This document shows, one piece after another, positions 1 through 9,028 of a stretch of DNA of 64,000 nucleotides (position 1 is the first letter of the stretch; each line of letters begins with the position of its first letter). The position numbers and the translations under genes are program-made. The notes below the pieces were generated by a model, which saw only the letters and a list, made by a program, of their open reading frames with translations, made no database searches and was not told the origin of the DNA. The stretch is from Paenibacillus_E allorhizoplanae. GTDB taxonomy: Bacteria; Bacillota; Bacilli; Paenibacillales; NBRC-103111. The DNA lies in assembly GCF_927798215.1 (NCBI RefSeq), contig NZ_CAKMMW010000014.1, positions 130,388 to 194,387 on the forward strand, written 5' to 3'.

Positions 1-2175
1 CGATAAACGCAAAGCACGAGACAGCACGGTTGCCGCTTCAGCTCTTGTAATGGATTGATTCGGAGCAAAACGATAATTCCCGTAGCCGCTAATCATCCCT
101 TGCTCGGTAAGCTTGCTAATGGCATCTTGTGCCCAATGTCCAGCAATATCAACATACCCGCTGACCAGCCCATAACTGTTCAACTGTAAGCGATACATCT
201 GACTCATGAACCACTGGTTCGCCTGAAGTTTAATATAATACGTTCCTTCGGGCAACGGCTTCTCGAAATTAAGCTGACTCGAACCACTGTCACTACGATA
301 GGTGCCTTGTTCCTGCAACGAGTTATTATACAACGTAGCATACAACGTACGTGAGGTTGGAATATTCGTCAATCTGATCTGGGCCAAACTATCGGAAGTT
401 AATCGGAACTCGAACCAATCAACGTCTTCATTTTTACTAAAAACACCTTCATACCCTGCATTCATCGCAGCAAAAGTAGCTTGATACGACTTGTCATTTG
501 GTTCGTTCGCATCAATCAATTTGGGCGTATACTCAATCTCTAATGTGTATTCACCCGTAATCGGTCCGGTATAATCCTTCACGTTACTAACACGAATATA
601 ATATTGCCCAGGAAGTACTTCCATCTGGGAGCTTACTTCGATACCGCCATCGCCCGCTTGATCGATCGTCGTCGACTTCTCCCCTTCTTTCTGGAAAAGA
701 AGCATAGGGTCGATCCGCCCCGTATCCGTAGATAGTCTAAGGCGCATCGTGCCTGAGTGTTCTAGCGTGAGTGCAAACCAATCGATATCGCCTTTTTCAT
801 GAAACGTGCCTCGAATGGTCTGACTACGTTCTGGCAATGTAAAAGCTTTATACTGCTTATCATTATCCTCAAAAGGATCCGTATAAATAACAAAATCCGT
901 TTGCAACGTGTAATTAAGCAGGGTCTTGCGTGTCCGATCAACATTCTCCAACTGCACATAGGTAATGCCTTTGGTCACAGCTACAGTGAAAGACTGGCTT
1001 CCTGCAGCAGTTCCACTAGCCGCGACAAAGCTCTGTCCAGAATCAAAATTCACACGAATGCCTGCGCCGTCCTCGGGCTGTACCGCTAACTGAATATAAC
1101 CGTCGTAAGCTGCATCAATCGCATACCAGTCTTGGTCCTGCCCTGAGCTGAGGTTCGCTTTGACTACCGTATGATTAGGAAGTGAAGCAGCCTGACTTGC
1201 AAGATCATTCGGCTCGAAGCGATCTTGCTTATAAGGCTCCGTCAGTGCCTTCTCGATATTCAATAAGCCGTAACCCGTCTTGGCGTCCCACCCTTTGGAC
1301 ATCAAATCTGTGGCTGTTTGCTCGATCTGTGAGCGCACCTGATACGCCGACATTGCCGGATATTTCCCCCAGATCAGCGCAGCTGCGGCTGCCACTTGCG
1401 GCGCAGCCATTGAGCTTCCATCTTGATACTGGTAGCCACCGCCAAGCGCCGTCGTGTAGACGTCCCAAGGCGCCATAATATCGAGCTCTGGGCCATAATT
1501 TGATCGTGGATCTGCCTGTTTATTGGTGCTCACACCCCCAACAGAAAGCACAGTTGGATATGCCGCGGGGTATTTCACACTCGTGCTTTCATTACCGACA
1601 GCGGCGACGAGCAAGACATTGCGATCCTCTGCATATTGCACAATACCTGCCAGATAATCCGAGTATTTGTTCAATCCCAAGGAAAGGACTACGATTTTCG
1701 CCCCGTGATCCACGGCATATTTAATGCCTTCACCCAGCTTAGCTTCACCGCCAGTTCCATCTGCTTCAAGTGCCTTGATTGGCATAATTCTGGCATTAGG
1801 GGCAATGCCCGCGATGCCTTTATCGTTATTAATCGCAGCGGCAATCAAGCCGGCTACGTTCGTTCCATGTCCATTATCATCAAAAGGCTTCTTCGAAGCC
1901 TGCAGCAAGTTCACACCATCCACTAAATTGCCAGTCAAATCTGGATGTCCAAGGTCAACGCCTGTATCAACCACGGCGACAACGATCGGCGTACGGGCAT
2001 CACCTGCCGCAGCCCATGCTTGGTCAACGCGAATCATATCCAGATAAGTTTGCTTCACTCTCATGGGATCCGAAGACACCGCATAAGCCGCATCTACGTT
2101 AGGCACGAAACTCGTTAGTCCTAGGACTAGCATTGTCATCAGTATCATGGGGCCTACGTATCGAAAATAAGTCAT
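1..2175 (-). CDS. Secreted subtilisin-like (S8) serine protease with PPC and SLH domains, 3' end outside window
   Basis: Translation from ATG at 2175 stays open to the left edge (725 codons), so the C-terminus is missing. Residues 1-31 form a signal peptide ending near DAAYA. The S8 catalytic domain follows: Asp70 in DTGVDLGHPDL, His103 in NGHGTNVAG, oxyanion Asn195 in AAVGNE and Ser255 in GSSMAAP, so the triad is intact. Three beta-sandwich repeats follow, each opening with an EPND or EDND motif and containing DWF or DWY, typical of PPC-type pre-peptidase domains. The last visible part, starting YVDIAGHWAQDAI, is an SLH cell-wall-binding domain, suggesting the enzyme is held on the cell surface. 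The ribosome-binding site AAAGGACC lies about 9 bases upstream. It probably degrades extracellular protein; the substrate is unknown. Confidence 0.93.
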   Translation of the reverse strand, partial: MTYFRYVGPMILMTMLVLGLTSFVPNVDAAYAVSSDPMRVKQTYLDMIRVDQAWAAAGDARTPIVVAVVDTGVDLGHPDLTGNLVDGVNLLQASKKPFDDNGHGTNVAGLIAAAINNDKGIAGIAPNARIMPIKALEADGTGGEAKLGEGIKYAVDHGAKIVVLSLGLNKYSDYLAGIVQYAEDRNVLLVAAVGNESTSVKYPAAYPTVLSVGGVSTNKQADPRSNYGPELDIMAPWDVYTTALGGGYQYQDGSSMAAPQVAAAAALIWGKYPAMSAYQVRSQIEQTATDLMSKGWDAKTGYGLLNIEKALTEPYKQDRFEPNDLASQAASLPNHTVVKANLSSGQDQDWYAIDAAYDGYIQLAVQPEDGAGIRVNFDSGQSFVAASGTAAGSQSFTVAVTKGITYVQLENVDRTRKTLLNYTLQTDFVIYTDPFEDNDKQYKAFTLPERSQTIRGTFHEKGDIDWFALTLEHSGTMRLRLSTDTGRIDPMLLFQKEGEKSTTIDQAGDGGIEVSSQMEVLPGQYYIRVSNVKDYTGPITGEYTLEIEYTPKLIDANEPNDKSYQATFAAMNAGYEGVFSKNEDVDWFEFRLTSDSLAQIRLTNIPTSRTLYATLYNNSLQEQGTYRSDSGSSQLNFEKPLPEGTYYIKLQANQWFMSQMYRLQLNSYGLVSGYVDIAGHWAQDAISKLTEQGMISGYGNYRFAPNQSITRAEAATVLSRALRLS

Positions 2176-2512
2176 CACATCAGGTCCTTTATCCCAAATT
2201 GAATCTCTTTGTCATTTACTTACCACATAAGAAAGTATACGTTTTCGGTGTCCGAAAACAGCTTTGTTATTGGCGATAAAACTTACATCTAAACACGGTC
2301 GCTCATCTTCGAGGTGCCTCGATAAAAGTTTTCTCATATATCTATACCATATTAAACATCTTCTCGATACCTATAACGGTTCATCTTCGCAAAAAGTTCA
2401 GATCTTAGTAAATATTTTTTAAAGTATTTTCTGGGAGTTGCCCGGAGCTCATCTAAATAATGTAAATATTGGGTCATCGGACCTATTCGCCTTTATTTCC
2501 GGGGAAATGAGG
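2176..2512. other. AT-rich intergenic region between protease and nuoN
   Basis: About 340 bases without a convincing gene on either strand. Apart from the operator-like palindrome at 2241-2259 it holds a second short palindrome, TCGAGGTGCCTCGA (2309-2322), in sequence rich in A and T. I see no RNA motif that I recognise. Confidence 0.5.
2234..2259 (-). promoter_or_regulatory. Candidate -10 box with adjoining 19-bp palindrome upstream of the protease
   Basis: A perfect palindrome, GTTTTCGG-tgt-CCGAAAAC (2241-2259), sits immediately upstream (minus sense) of a TATACT -10 box at 2234-2239, 59 bases before the protease start. The palindrome would fill the -10/-35 spacer, a typical place for a repressor operator. 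The -35 box is not convincing, and the binding protein is unknown. Confidence 0.4.
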
Positions 2513-2551
2513 TAAAAAAAAAGCCCTCCCTACATTTACGTAGGAAAGGCT
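2513..2551 (-). terminator. Rho-independent terminator after nuoN
   Basis: On the minus strand a stem AGCCtTTCCTAC / GTAGGgAGGGCT is followed by a run of nine T. It begins 15 bases past the nuoN stop and ends the complex I operon. Confidence 0.9.
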
Positions 2552-2565
2552 GCTTAGGGTACAGA

Positions 2566-4077
2566 TTATTGGATGATAAAATCCTTCGTCAAAGTAAAGA
2601 CGCTCTCGATGCCTTTCAGCACCAAGTGCGGAACCACACCAAGCACTACGCTGATTAGCGCACATAACCAAACGGTTATGCCTAATGGCACGGACACTTT
2701 GATCGCTGCTGGCTCGTAATCGCTACGCATGAACATTTGACGCACAATGCTGAAATAGTAGTAGAACGAAACAACGCTGGTTGCGATCATTAGAGCACCA
2801 AGCCAGTATTGCTGCGTCTGCATCGTTCCTAAAATGATGTAGAGCTTACCGAAAAATCCGCCTGATAACGGAATACCAGCTAAGGAAAGAATAATCAATA
2901 CCATCGCCACAGCTGTTAAAGGTGCGCGATAGTACAGACCTGCGAAGCCTTTGGCTTCGGTATGACCTTCCGCCTGCTCGATTATCATCAATACAGCGAA
3001 AGCTCCGATGTTCATAAACATATACGCGATTAAGTAGAATATGAATTCCGAGAAATTGGCATAATGCGTGGCCGAAAAGTACGTTCCAATCGGAACGAGC
3101 AGATAACCTGCATTGGCAATTCCCGAATAGGCGAGTAGCCTTTTCATATTCGTTTGCTTCAGCGCAATGAAATTCCCCACGACCATCGCAATAGCCGCCA
3201 TAACGGAGATCGCTAGGAAGACATCAGATTGCAATTTACTCTCTCCGAAGTCGCTGAATCCGAACAAGACATAGAAGACACGGAACAAGATGGCGAATCC
3301 AGCCGCTTTGGACACGACAGCCAAAAATGCCGTAACCGGTGTTGGCGCACCTTCATAAACATCTGGCGCCCAACTGTGGAAAGGTGCAGCGGCAATTTTG
3401 AAACCGAATCCTGCCAGCAACAAGAAGAAAGCAACGTAGAGCAGCGGCTCGTACGATGTGACCAACGTAGGAAGGGCTGCGCCAATCTCTTGCAGATTCG
3501 CAGAACCTACCATCCCGTACAGGAAGGACATGCCGTACAGGATAATCGCGGATGAGATACCACCCATCACCAAGTATTTGAATGCTCCTTCATTGGATTT
3601 CTTATCTTTCTTCTTCATAGCTACCATGAGGTAAGAAGTGATACTCAGCAATTCTAACCCGACATAGAGTGTAATCAAATCGCCCGAGGACGACATGATC
3701 ATAGCCCCTAGCGCTGCAGGCAAATAGAAGTAATAATACTCTCCGACATGCGGGATGCTATCCTCTTTCACGAAGCCTAAGCTCATAAAGACGATGAGTC
3801 CCGTGCCGACAAGGGTACATAATTTAAGTAAGTTCGAGAAGTCGTCAACGCGATAGCTTTGATTCAAGAGTTGAATCGCTTCATCCGGATTCAGCTGCAG
3901 GACAACGAACACGGCAGAAATCGCGATGCCGACTAGGGTCAACCATCCGATAATCGAACGACTGAATCGGTTCGGCAGAACCAAATCCAAGAGAGATAGG
4001 ATGATCGCGGTAGCAACCAGCGCAAGCTCAGGGAGCAGATACGATAAATCACTAGCATGGAGTCTAATCTGTTCCAC
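2566..4077 (-). CDS. nuoN: NADH-quinone oxidoreductase subunit N
   Basis: A 503-residue polytopic membrane protein, antiporter-like subunit N of complex I, one of the three proton-pumping subunits of the membrane arm. The conserved proton-antiporter core is visible, with the Lys-containing segments AAPFHSWAPDVYEGAPTPV and FVALKQTNMKRLLAYS-type sequence (here FIALKQTNMKRLLAYSGI). Length is normal for bacterial NuoN. It is the last gene of the operon, 4 bases after nuoM, and is followed by a terminator. Confidence 0.96.
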   Translation of the reverse strand: MEQIRLHASDLSYLLPELALVATAIILSLLDLVLPNRFSRSIIGWLTLVGIAISAVFVVLQLNPDEAIQLLNQSYRVDDFSNLLKLCTLVGTGLIVFMSLGFVKEDSIPHVGEYYYFYLPAALGAMIMSSSGDLITLYVGLELLSITSYLMVAMKKKDKKSNEGAFKYLVMGGISSAIILYGMSFLYGMVGSANLQEIGAALPTLVTSYEPLLYVAFFLLLAGFGFKIAAAPFHSWAPDVYEGAPTPVTAFLAVVSKAAGFAILFRVFYVLFGFSDFGESKLQSDVFLAISVMAAIAMVVGNFIALKQTNMKRLLAYSGIANAGYLLVPIGTYFSATHYANFSEFIFYLIAYMFMNIGAFAVLMIIEQAEGHTEAKGFAGLYYRAPLTAVAMVLIILSLAGIPLSGGFFGKLYIILGTMQTQQYWLGALMIATSVVSFYYYFSIVRQMFMRSDYEPAAIKVSVPLGITVWLCALISVVLGVVPHLVLKGIESVFTLTKDFIIQ

Positions 4078-4081
4078 TGGA

Positions 4082-5704
4082 CTAACCTCCTATCTTCCCG
4101 GCTACGCTATGGATCAATTGATCCAAGCTGCCAATGGTTTGTTGTAGCGGCTGGCTCAGCACGCTTGGGTACACGCCCAGCAAGAGAATGAACGCGACCA
4201 AGGTAATCATCGGAACAGCCTCGATGAGACGCGCGTCGCGCATCCCTTGCTGCAGTAAGCTCGGCTGCTTAGGGCCGAACGTAATGTTCAGGACCCCACG
4301 CAGCACGTAAACCGCTGCGAAGATAATACCCAGTGTACCGACAATCGCGTACACACGGTGTGTTTCAAAGAGTCCGACGAACGCGAGGAACTCACTGATG
4401 AAGCCGGATAAGCCTGGCAATCCGAGTGAGGCCATGCCCCCAATCAGCAGAATACCGCTGATGAAGGGGATATTGCGAGCGAGACCGCCCAAGCGATCGA
4501 GCTGTGTGGTTTCGGTTCGTTCGTAGATGCTGCCGACGAGCAAGAACATCAGGGCTGAGATGAGACCGTGTGAGATCAGCTGGAACACGGCGCCTTGCAG
4601 ACCTGCAATGTTGAATGCAGCAAGTCCCAACAGGACGATGCCCATATGGCTGATACTCGAGTAGGCGAGCACGAGTTTGAAGTCCTTCTGGACCATCGCG
4701 AGCAACGCGCCGTACACGATGTTAATGACACCTAGGAGCGCGAGCACCCACGCCCATTGCTGAGCTTCCGCCGGGAAGAACAGAATGCCGAAACGGATAA
4801 GGCCGTAGGCCCCCATTTTGAGCAAAATCCCGGAGTGAATCATAACCACAGCAGGCGGAGCCTCTGTATGTACTTTCAGCATCCACGTATGGAACGGGAA
4901 GATCGGCAGCTTGATCCCGAAAGCGACCAGCAGCATGATGAACACGGTCCACTTCATGTTTTGACTCATAAAGAATGGCGTACCGCTCTGATTCACATAA
5001 GCCTCAGGGGCCTGCAGTAGATTGTGTGCAATCGTATGAATGTCGCCGCTGTAGTAAATGATAGCCTCTGTCTGCGATGGATCTTGGTTAAATCCTGCAG
5101 TCGTAACCAGAATAAGGAAGGCAATCAGCATAATGGCTGAGCCAAGACCGTTATACAACAAGAAGCGGTTTGCCGCTTGCTCTCGGTTCATATACCCCCA
5201 AATTCCGATCAAGAAGAACATCGGCACGAGTGTAATTTCGAAGAACAGGAAGAACAAGAAGAGATCCTGTGCCATGAATACACCGAACATCCCCGTTTCT
5301 AGCAAGAGGAACAAAATGAAATACGTTTTCCAACGTTTCTTGATGTAAACAGACGCTAATGCGGCCATCGACGAAATCAGCGCCGTTAGAAAGACGAGCG
5401 GCAACGAAATGCCATCGACGGCTAACGAATATTTAAACTCGAAGAAGAATTGTGTAATTTGTTGAATACCCTCGTGGTTCAAAGGGACTTTGATCCAATC
5501 GAGCTGTTCTTTGTACTGTAGTGGATCCCCTTGATAGTTATAGTCCACATACAGCCATGCCGCCAAAATCAGCGGAATCAGCGTCGTGACGATACCTACC
5601 GTTTTGATCAGACGTCCACGATCACCCCGAAGGAAGAGCAGGACGAGCACACCAAGCAGAGGTGAGAAGGCAATCATACTAAGAATGGGTAAGTTAGCCG
5701 GCAT
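4082..5704 (-). CDS. nuoM: NADH-quinone oxidoreductase subunit M
   Basis: Antiporter-like membrane subunit M of complex I, 540 residues. The family core FGIKLPIFPFHTWMLKVHTEAP and the VLAYSSISHMG segment are present, matching the proton-channel region shared with Mrp antiporters. I chose ATG 5704 because GGAGG lies 7 bases upstream; the reading frame is open further to 5731, but that would only lengthen the overlap with nuoL. With this start it overlaps the nuoL end by 11 bases, suggesting translational coupling. Confidence 0.95.
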   Translation of the reverse strand: MPANLPILSMIAFSPLLGVLVLLFLRGDRGRLIKTVGIVTTLIPLILAAWLYVDYNYQGDPLQYKEQLDWIKVPLNHEGIQQITQFFFEFKYSLAVDGISLPLVFLTALISSMAALASVYIKKRWKTYFILFLLLETGMFGVFMAQDLFLFFLFFEITLVPMFFLIGIWGYMNREQAANRFLLYNGLGSAIMLIAFLILVTTAGFNQDPSQTEAIIYYSGDIHTIAHNLLQAPEAYVNQSGTPFFMSQNMKWTVFIMLLVAFGIKLPIFPFHTWMLKVHTEAPPAVVMIHSGILLKMGAYGLIRFGILFFPAEAQQWAWVLALLGVINIVYGALLAMVQKDFKLVLAYSSISHMGIVLLGLAAFNIAGLQGAVFQLISHGLISALMFLLVGSIYERTETTQLDRLGGLARNIPFISGILLIGGMASLGLPGLSGFISEFLAFVGLFETHRVYAIVGTLGIIFAAVYVLRGVLNITFGPKQPSLLQQGMRDARLIEAVPMITLVAFILLLGVYPSVLSQPLQQTIGSLDQLIHSVAGKIGG

Positions 5705-7616
5705 GTATGAACCTCCTTCCTGCAATGGCAAGTGCCAGAATCAGCATCCCGAGCAGCATGATGACCCCGTAGGACTGCAGTTGACCATTTTGGAGTCGGG
5801 AGCCTAAGCGTCCAAGACTAACCACGGTGAAAGCAACTAAGCGTACAATCCCGTCAATAATGTAAATATCAATCAATTCCAGGATATAGCCAAGGCCACG
5901 AAGTGGTTTGACAACAATGGTGTCATAGATTTCATCGATGAAATATTTGCGATTTAGTAAAGTATACAGCCAAGGTAATTTACCCGAAACAATGTCCCGA
6001 GGGATGGTACGTTTGAGATAAATCAGGTAACCCAAGCCAATTCCGAGTACGCCAGCTAATGTGGATAAAATAATTACTGTCCAGTTAGCTGCCTCTTCAT
6101 GGTCTTGCCCTGTTAACCAGTGACCCAGCCATTCATTGAATGGCGTATTCACGAAGCCTGCCACGACAGCAAGCACAGCAAGCACAATAAGCGGTGTCGT
6201 CATCGAAGCTGGAGATTCATGCGGCTCATGTGCGTGGTCATGCCCATGATCATCGTGATCCTCCGAAGTCACTGCTTTCGCTCTAGAAGAGCCCATAAAC
6301 ACAAGGAAGAACAGGCGTGACATATAGAAAGCGGTGAAGAAAGCCGCAATCACACCGACCCAGAACAGAAGCTGATTATGCTCGTACGCTTCTGTCAGAA
6401 TCATGTCCTTCGACCAGAAGCCTGCGAATGGGAAGATACCAGCTAAAGCCAGTGTTCCGATCGCGAAGGTCCAGGTCGTGATTTTCATTTTGCGGGACAA
6501 ACCGCCCATTTCGTTGATGTTCTGCGTATGAACCGCGTGAATCACACTACCTGCACCCAAGAAGAGCAGCGCTTTGAAGAAGGCATGTGTAAACAAGTGG
6601 AACATTCCTGACGTAATTGAAACGCCAATCCCCAGTGCCATCATCATGTAGCCGAGTTGACTCACGGTCGAGTAAGCGAGAATCCGCTTAATATCGTTCT
6701 GCGCGATACCGATGGTAGCTGCAAATATGGCGGTAAATCCACCGACATAAGCAACAACCATTAACGCATCCGGTGAGGCGTGGAAAATATCAAACGTCCG
6801 CGCTACGAGGTACACCCCAGCAGCAACCATCGTTGCAGCATGAATTAGCGCTGAGATCGGCGTTGGCCCTTCCATGGCATCGGGTAGCCACGTGTGTAGT
6901 GGGAATTGACCAGATTTACCCATTGCCCCGATGAAAATCAGAACAGCGATCCATGTGACGATCGTAGGGTCGATTTTGCCTGTTGTGAAGGCATTATGTA
7001 TCGATGTGAAATCAAGCGCATGCCCTGGCATGTAGAGATACAACAGCAGGATTGCGATGAATAGGCCCACATCCCCGATGCGGGTGACGATGAATGCCTT
7101 TTTGGCGGCAGCCTTCGCCTCTGGCTTGAAGTACCAGAATCCGACAAGCAAGAAAGAACATACCCCTACTAGCTCCCAGAAGATGTAAAGCTCCAGCATA
7201 TTTTCAGAAATAACAAGACCTAGCATGGAGAAAGAGAACAGCGCAATATAACCGAAAAACACGTGAATACGCTCGTCGCCTTTCATGTATCCTTTGGAAT
7301 AAATGTTCACTAGTAACGAAACCAGTGTGACGATTACGAGCATCAGGGAGTTAAGATTGGTGACCTCAAACCCCATTTTCAGCGTAAAATCGCCCACTTG
7401 GAGCCAATTCATTTTATCCCATGTAAAATCCTCAACATTGCCGCCAATTCGCTCCACAAAAATGAGCAAAGCCACAATAAACGATAGCAGCATCGCAAAA
7501 ATGCTAATGTAAATCCCTAAATCTTTCAGTTGACGCCCCATTGCCGTAAGCGCTAGAAAAGCAAGCAACGGAAACAATGGAATGAGCCAGGCGTACTGTG
7601 AATAGTCCGATACCAT
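5694..7616 (-). CDS. nuoL: NADH-quinone oxidoreductase subunit L
   Basis: Largest antiporter-like membrane subunit of complex I, 640 residues, with the GQFPLHTWLPDAMEGPTPISA core and the VSQLGYMMMALG segment. NuoL normally ends in a long lateral helix that braces the membrane arm; the C-terminal third here, ending in LALAIAGRRFIHAG, fits that. A loop at about residues 446-466 is unusually rich in His and Asp (EDHDDHGHDHAHEPHE). The start ATG has AGGAGG upstream in the 15-base gap after nuoK. Confidence 0.96.
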   Translation of the reverse strand: MVSDYSQYAWLIPLFPLLAFLALTAMGRQLKDLGIYISIFAMLLSFIVALLIFVERIGGNVEDFTWDKMNWLQVGDFTLKMGFEVTNLNSLMLVIVTLVSLLVNIYSKGYMKGDERIHVFFGYIALFSFSMLGLVISENMLELYIFWELVGVCSFLLVGFWYFKPEAKAAAKKAFIVTRIGDVGLFIAILLLYLYMPGHALDFTSIHNAFTTGKIDPTIVTWIAVLIFIGAMGKSGQFPLHTWLPDAMEGPTPISALIHAATMVAAGVYLVARTFDIFHASPDALMVVAYVGGFTAIFAATIGIAQNDIKRILAYSTVSQLGYMMMALGIGVSITSGMFHLFTHAFFKALLFLGAGSVIHAVHTQNINEMGGLSRKMKITTWTFAIGTLALAGIFPFAGFWSKDMILTEAYEHNQLLFWVGVIAAFFTAFYMSRLFFLVFMGSSRAKAVTSEDHDDHGHDHAHEPHESPASMTTPLIVLAVLAVVAGFVNTPFNEWLGHWLTGQDHEEAANWTVIILSTLAGVLGIGLGYLIYLKRTIPRDIVSGKLPWLYTLLNRKYFIDEIYDTIVVKPLRGLGYILELIDIYIIDGIVRLVAFTVVSLGRLGSRLQNGQLQSYGVIMLLGMLILALAIAGRRFIHAG

Positions 7617-7631
7617 AGCCTTGTTAGCCTC

Positions 7632-7943
7632 CTAGCGCTTCATAGAATCCAAATCTGTCACTTCGACGGTACCTTTATTCCGGTAAATTGTGATTAATAT
7701 CGCAATCCCTACAGCCGCCTCTGCAGCTGCAATCGTAATGTTAAAGAGGGAGAAGATATGCCCCGTTAATGCTGGGTGATCTCCTAGTTTCGAGAAGGCA
7801 ATCAAATTCAAGTTCACCGCATTGAGCATAAGCTCGATGGAGAGCAAGACGATTACTCCGTTTTTCTTCGTTAATGCACCGTACAGTCCAATGCAGAATA
7901 GGATCGCCGCTAATGTAAGATAAGGAGTAATTAAGTTACCCAA
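7632..7943 (-). CDS. nuoK: NADH-quinone oxidoreductase subunit K
   Basis: Small three-helix membrane subunit of complex I, 103 residues, the usual length. It carries the conserved SIELMLNAVNLNLIAF segment with the buried Glu of helix 2 that belongs to the proton path. The start is TTG at 7943, chosen because GAGGAGG ends 7 bases upstream and no ATG is suitably placed. The gap to nuoJ is 2 bases. Confidence 0.95.
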   Translation of the reverse strand: MGNLITPYLTLAAILFCIGLYGALTKKNGVIVLLSIELMLNAVNLNLIAFSKLGDHPALTGHIFSLFNITIAAAEAAVGIAILITIYRNKGTVEVTDLDSMKR

Positions 7944-7945
7944 CG

Positions 7946-8476
7946 CTAATCCTCCTCTCTCTTTGCAACTACGATGGCACCAATGAATGCTACCGTCAGC
8001 AGCACGGACATGATTTCGAAGGGAATGACATGCACGTTATACAGCAGCTTCCCAATTTCGAGCGTATTATCCTTGCCAGCATCCAATGTCCCCGAAGAGA
8101 CGAAGGTCGATTTCTGAATCGCATAGAACAAAACGCCGAACAATCCCACAGCGCCAAGAATGGCCAAGCCTTCATGCCATGGACGCTTAAGTCCCTCGTC
8201 TTCACCCTGTCTATGCTTCGTCATCATAATGCCGAAAATCATCAGAATGGAGATGGCACCGGCATAAATCAAGACCTGCACGAAAGCGACAAACTCCGCT
8301 TCAAGGATGACATACAGGCCAGCCAAGCTGATAAACGTGAGGGCCACTGCAACAACCATGTGCACGACTTTCGTAAAAGAGATCATAAAGATCGCCCCGC
8401 CGATCGCGAGCAACGCGAAAATGAAGAACGCCCAACTCGTACCGCTGGATAAGAAATCGCCGAGTCCACTAAACAT
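7946..8476 (-). CDS. nuoJ: NADH-quinone oxidoreductase subunit J
   Basis: Membrane subunit J of complex I, 176 residues with about five predicted helices. The conserved third-helix stretch FVQVLIYAGAISILMIFGIM, which contains the pi-bulge region in known structures, is present. It overlaps the end of nuoI by 8 bases and is followed after 2 bases by nuoK. Confidence 0.94.
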   Translation of the reverse strand: MFSGLGDFLSSGTSWAFFIFALLAIGGAIFMISFTKVVHMVVAVALTFISLAGLYVILEAEFVAFVQVLIYAGAISILMIFGIMMTKHRQGEDEGLKRPWHEGLAILGAVGLFGVLFYAIQKSTFVSSGTLDAGKDNTLEIGKLLYNVHVIPFEIMSVLLTVAFIGAIVVAKREED

Positions 8477-8921
8477 CTTTCTTCGCGCCCCCTTTAGGCA
8501 TCGCAGAATTGTTCTCTTGACGAATGTTTTGGGTGTTGTTGCTCAGCCACTCCATATTTTTGAACAAGTCATCCCGACTGTAGCTGCTAAGCTCAAAATT
8601 GTTTGTCATCACGATGGCTTCTGTCGGGCACACTTCTGTGCACAGGTCGCACAGGATACAAATTTCGAAGTTGATGTCATACGTATCAATGACCTTCCCC
8701 TTTTTCTCAGGGTCTGGGTTCGCTTTTCCAGTCAACGTAATACACTCCGTTGGGCACACACGCGCACATTGATTGCACACAATGCATTTCTCCGGATCAA
8801 AATATTGAATACCACGAAAACGATCCGGCATTTTAATCGGAACTTCCGGGTATGCGTACGTTACTTTCTTCTCAGTCAAATGCTTGAACGTAAAGCCTAA
8901 ACCTTTCATAATGCCCTTCAT
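8469..8921 (-). CDS. nuoI: NADH-quinone oxidoreductase subunit I (two 4Fe-4S ferredoxin-type)
   Basis: Peripheral-arm iron-sulfur subunit that passes electrons toward NuoB and quinone. Two classical 4Fe-4S motifs are visible: CIVCNQCARVCP and CILCDLCTEVCP. I start it at ATG 8921 (150 residues, MKGIMKGLGFTF) because AAGGAG lies 9 bases upstream. The frame is open to 8972, but the extra 17 residues come from an inverted repeat in the intergenic spacer and match nothing in the family that I know. Confidence 0.95.
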   Translation of the reverse strand: MKGIMKGLGFTFKHLTEKKVTYAYPEVPIKMPDRFRGIQYFDPEKCIVCNQCARVCPTECITLTGKANPDPEKKGKVIDTYDINFEICILCDLCTEVCPTEAIVMTNNFELSSYSRDDLFKNMEWLSNNTQNIRQENNSAMPKGGAKKDV

Positions 8922-8931
8922 GTGTTTCAAC

Positions 8932-8996
8932 TCCTTCAAGTTTTGCGTTAGCAAAACTAACTTCGAAAGCATGGACTTAAAGTTTTGCGGAGAGGA
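8932..8996. repeat. Palindromic intergenic repeat, copy 1
   Basis: The nuoH-nuoI spacer carries the perfect inverted repeat AGTTTTGC-gtta-GCAAAACT, followed by AACTTCGAAAGCAT and a second AGTTTTGC half-site. The same arrangement of a 19-20 bp hairpin followed by (A/G)(A/T)CTTCGTAAGCAT occurs at 22000-22072, so this looks like a dispersed repeat rather than a local hairpin. Confidence 0.6.
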
Positions 8997-9028
8997 AAGA
9001 TCCGACCAAGATTAACTATCTTACTTGC

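Noticed and set aside
8307..8900. 197-residue plus-strand open frame over nuoJ/nuoI
   Set aside because: Antisense shadow of two strongly conserved complex I genes; no ribosome-binding site and no recognisable domain.
8922..8972. Longer nuoI N-terminus
   Set aside because: The added residues are encoded by the palindromic repeat; AAGGAG fits the shorter ATG 8921.
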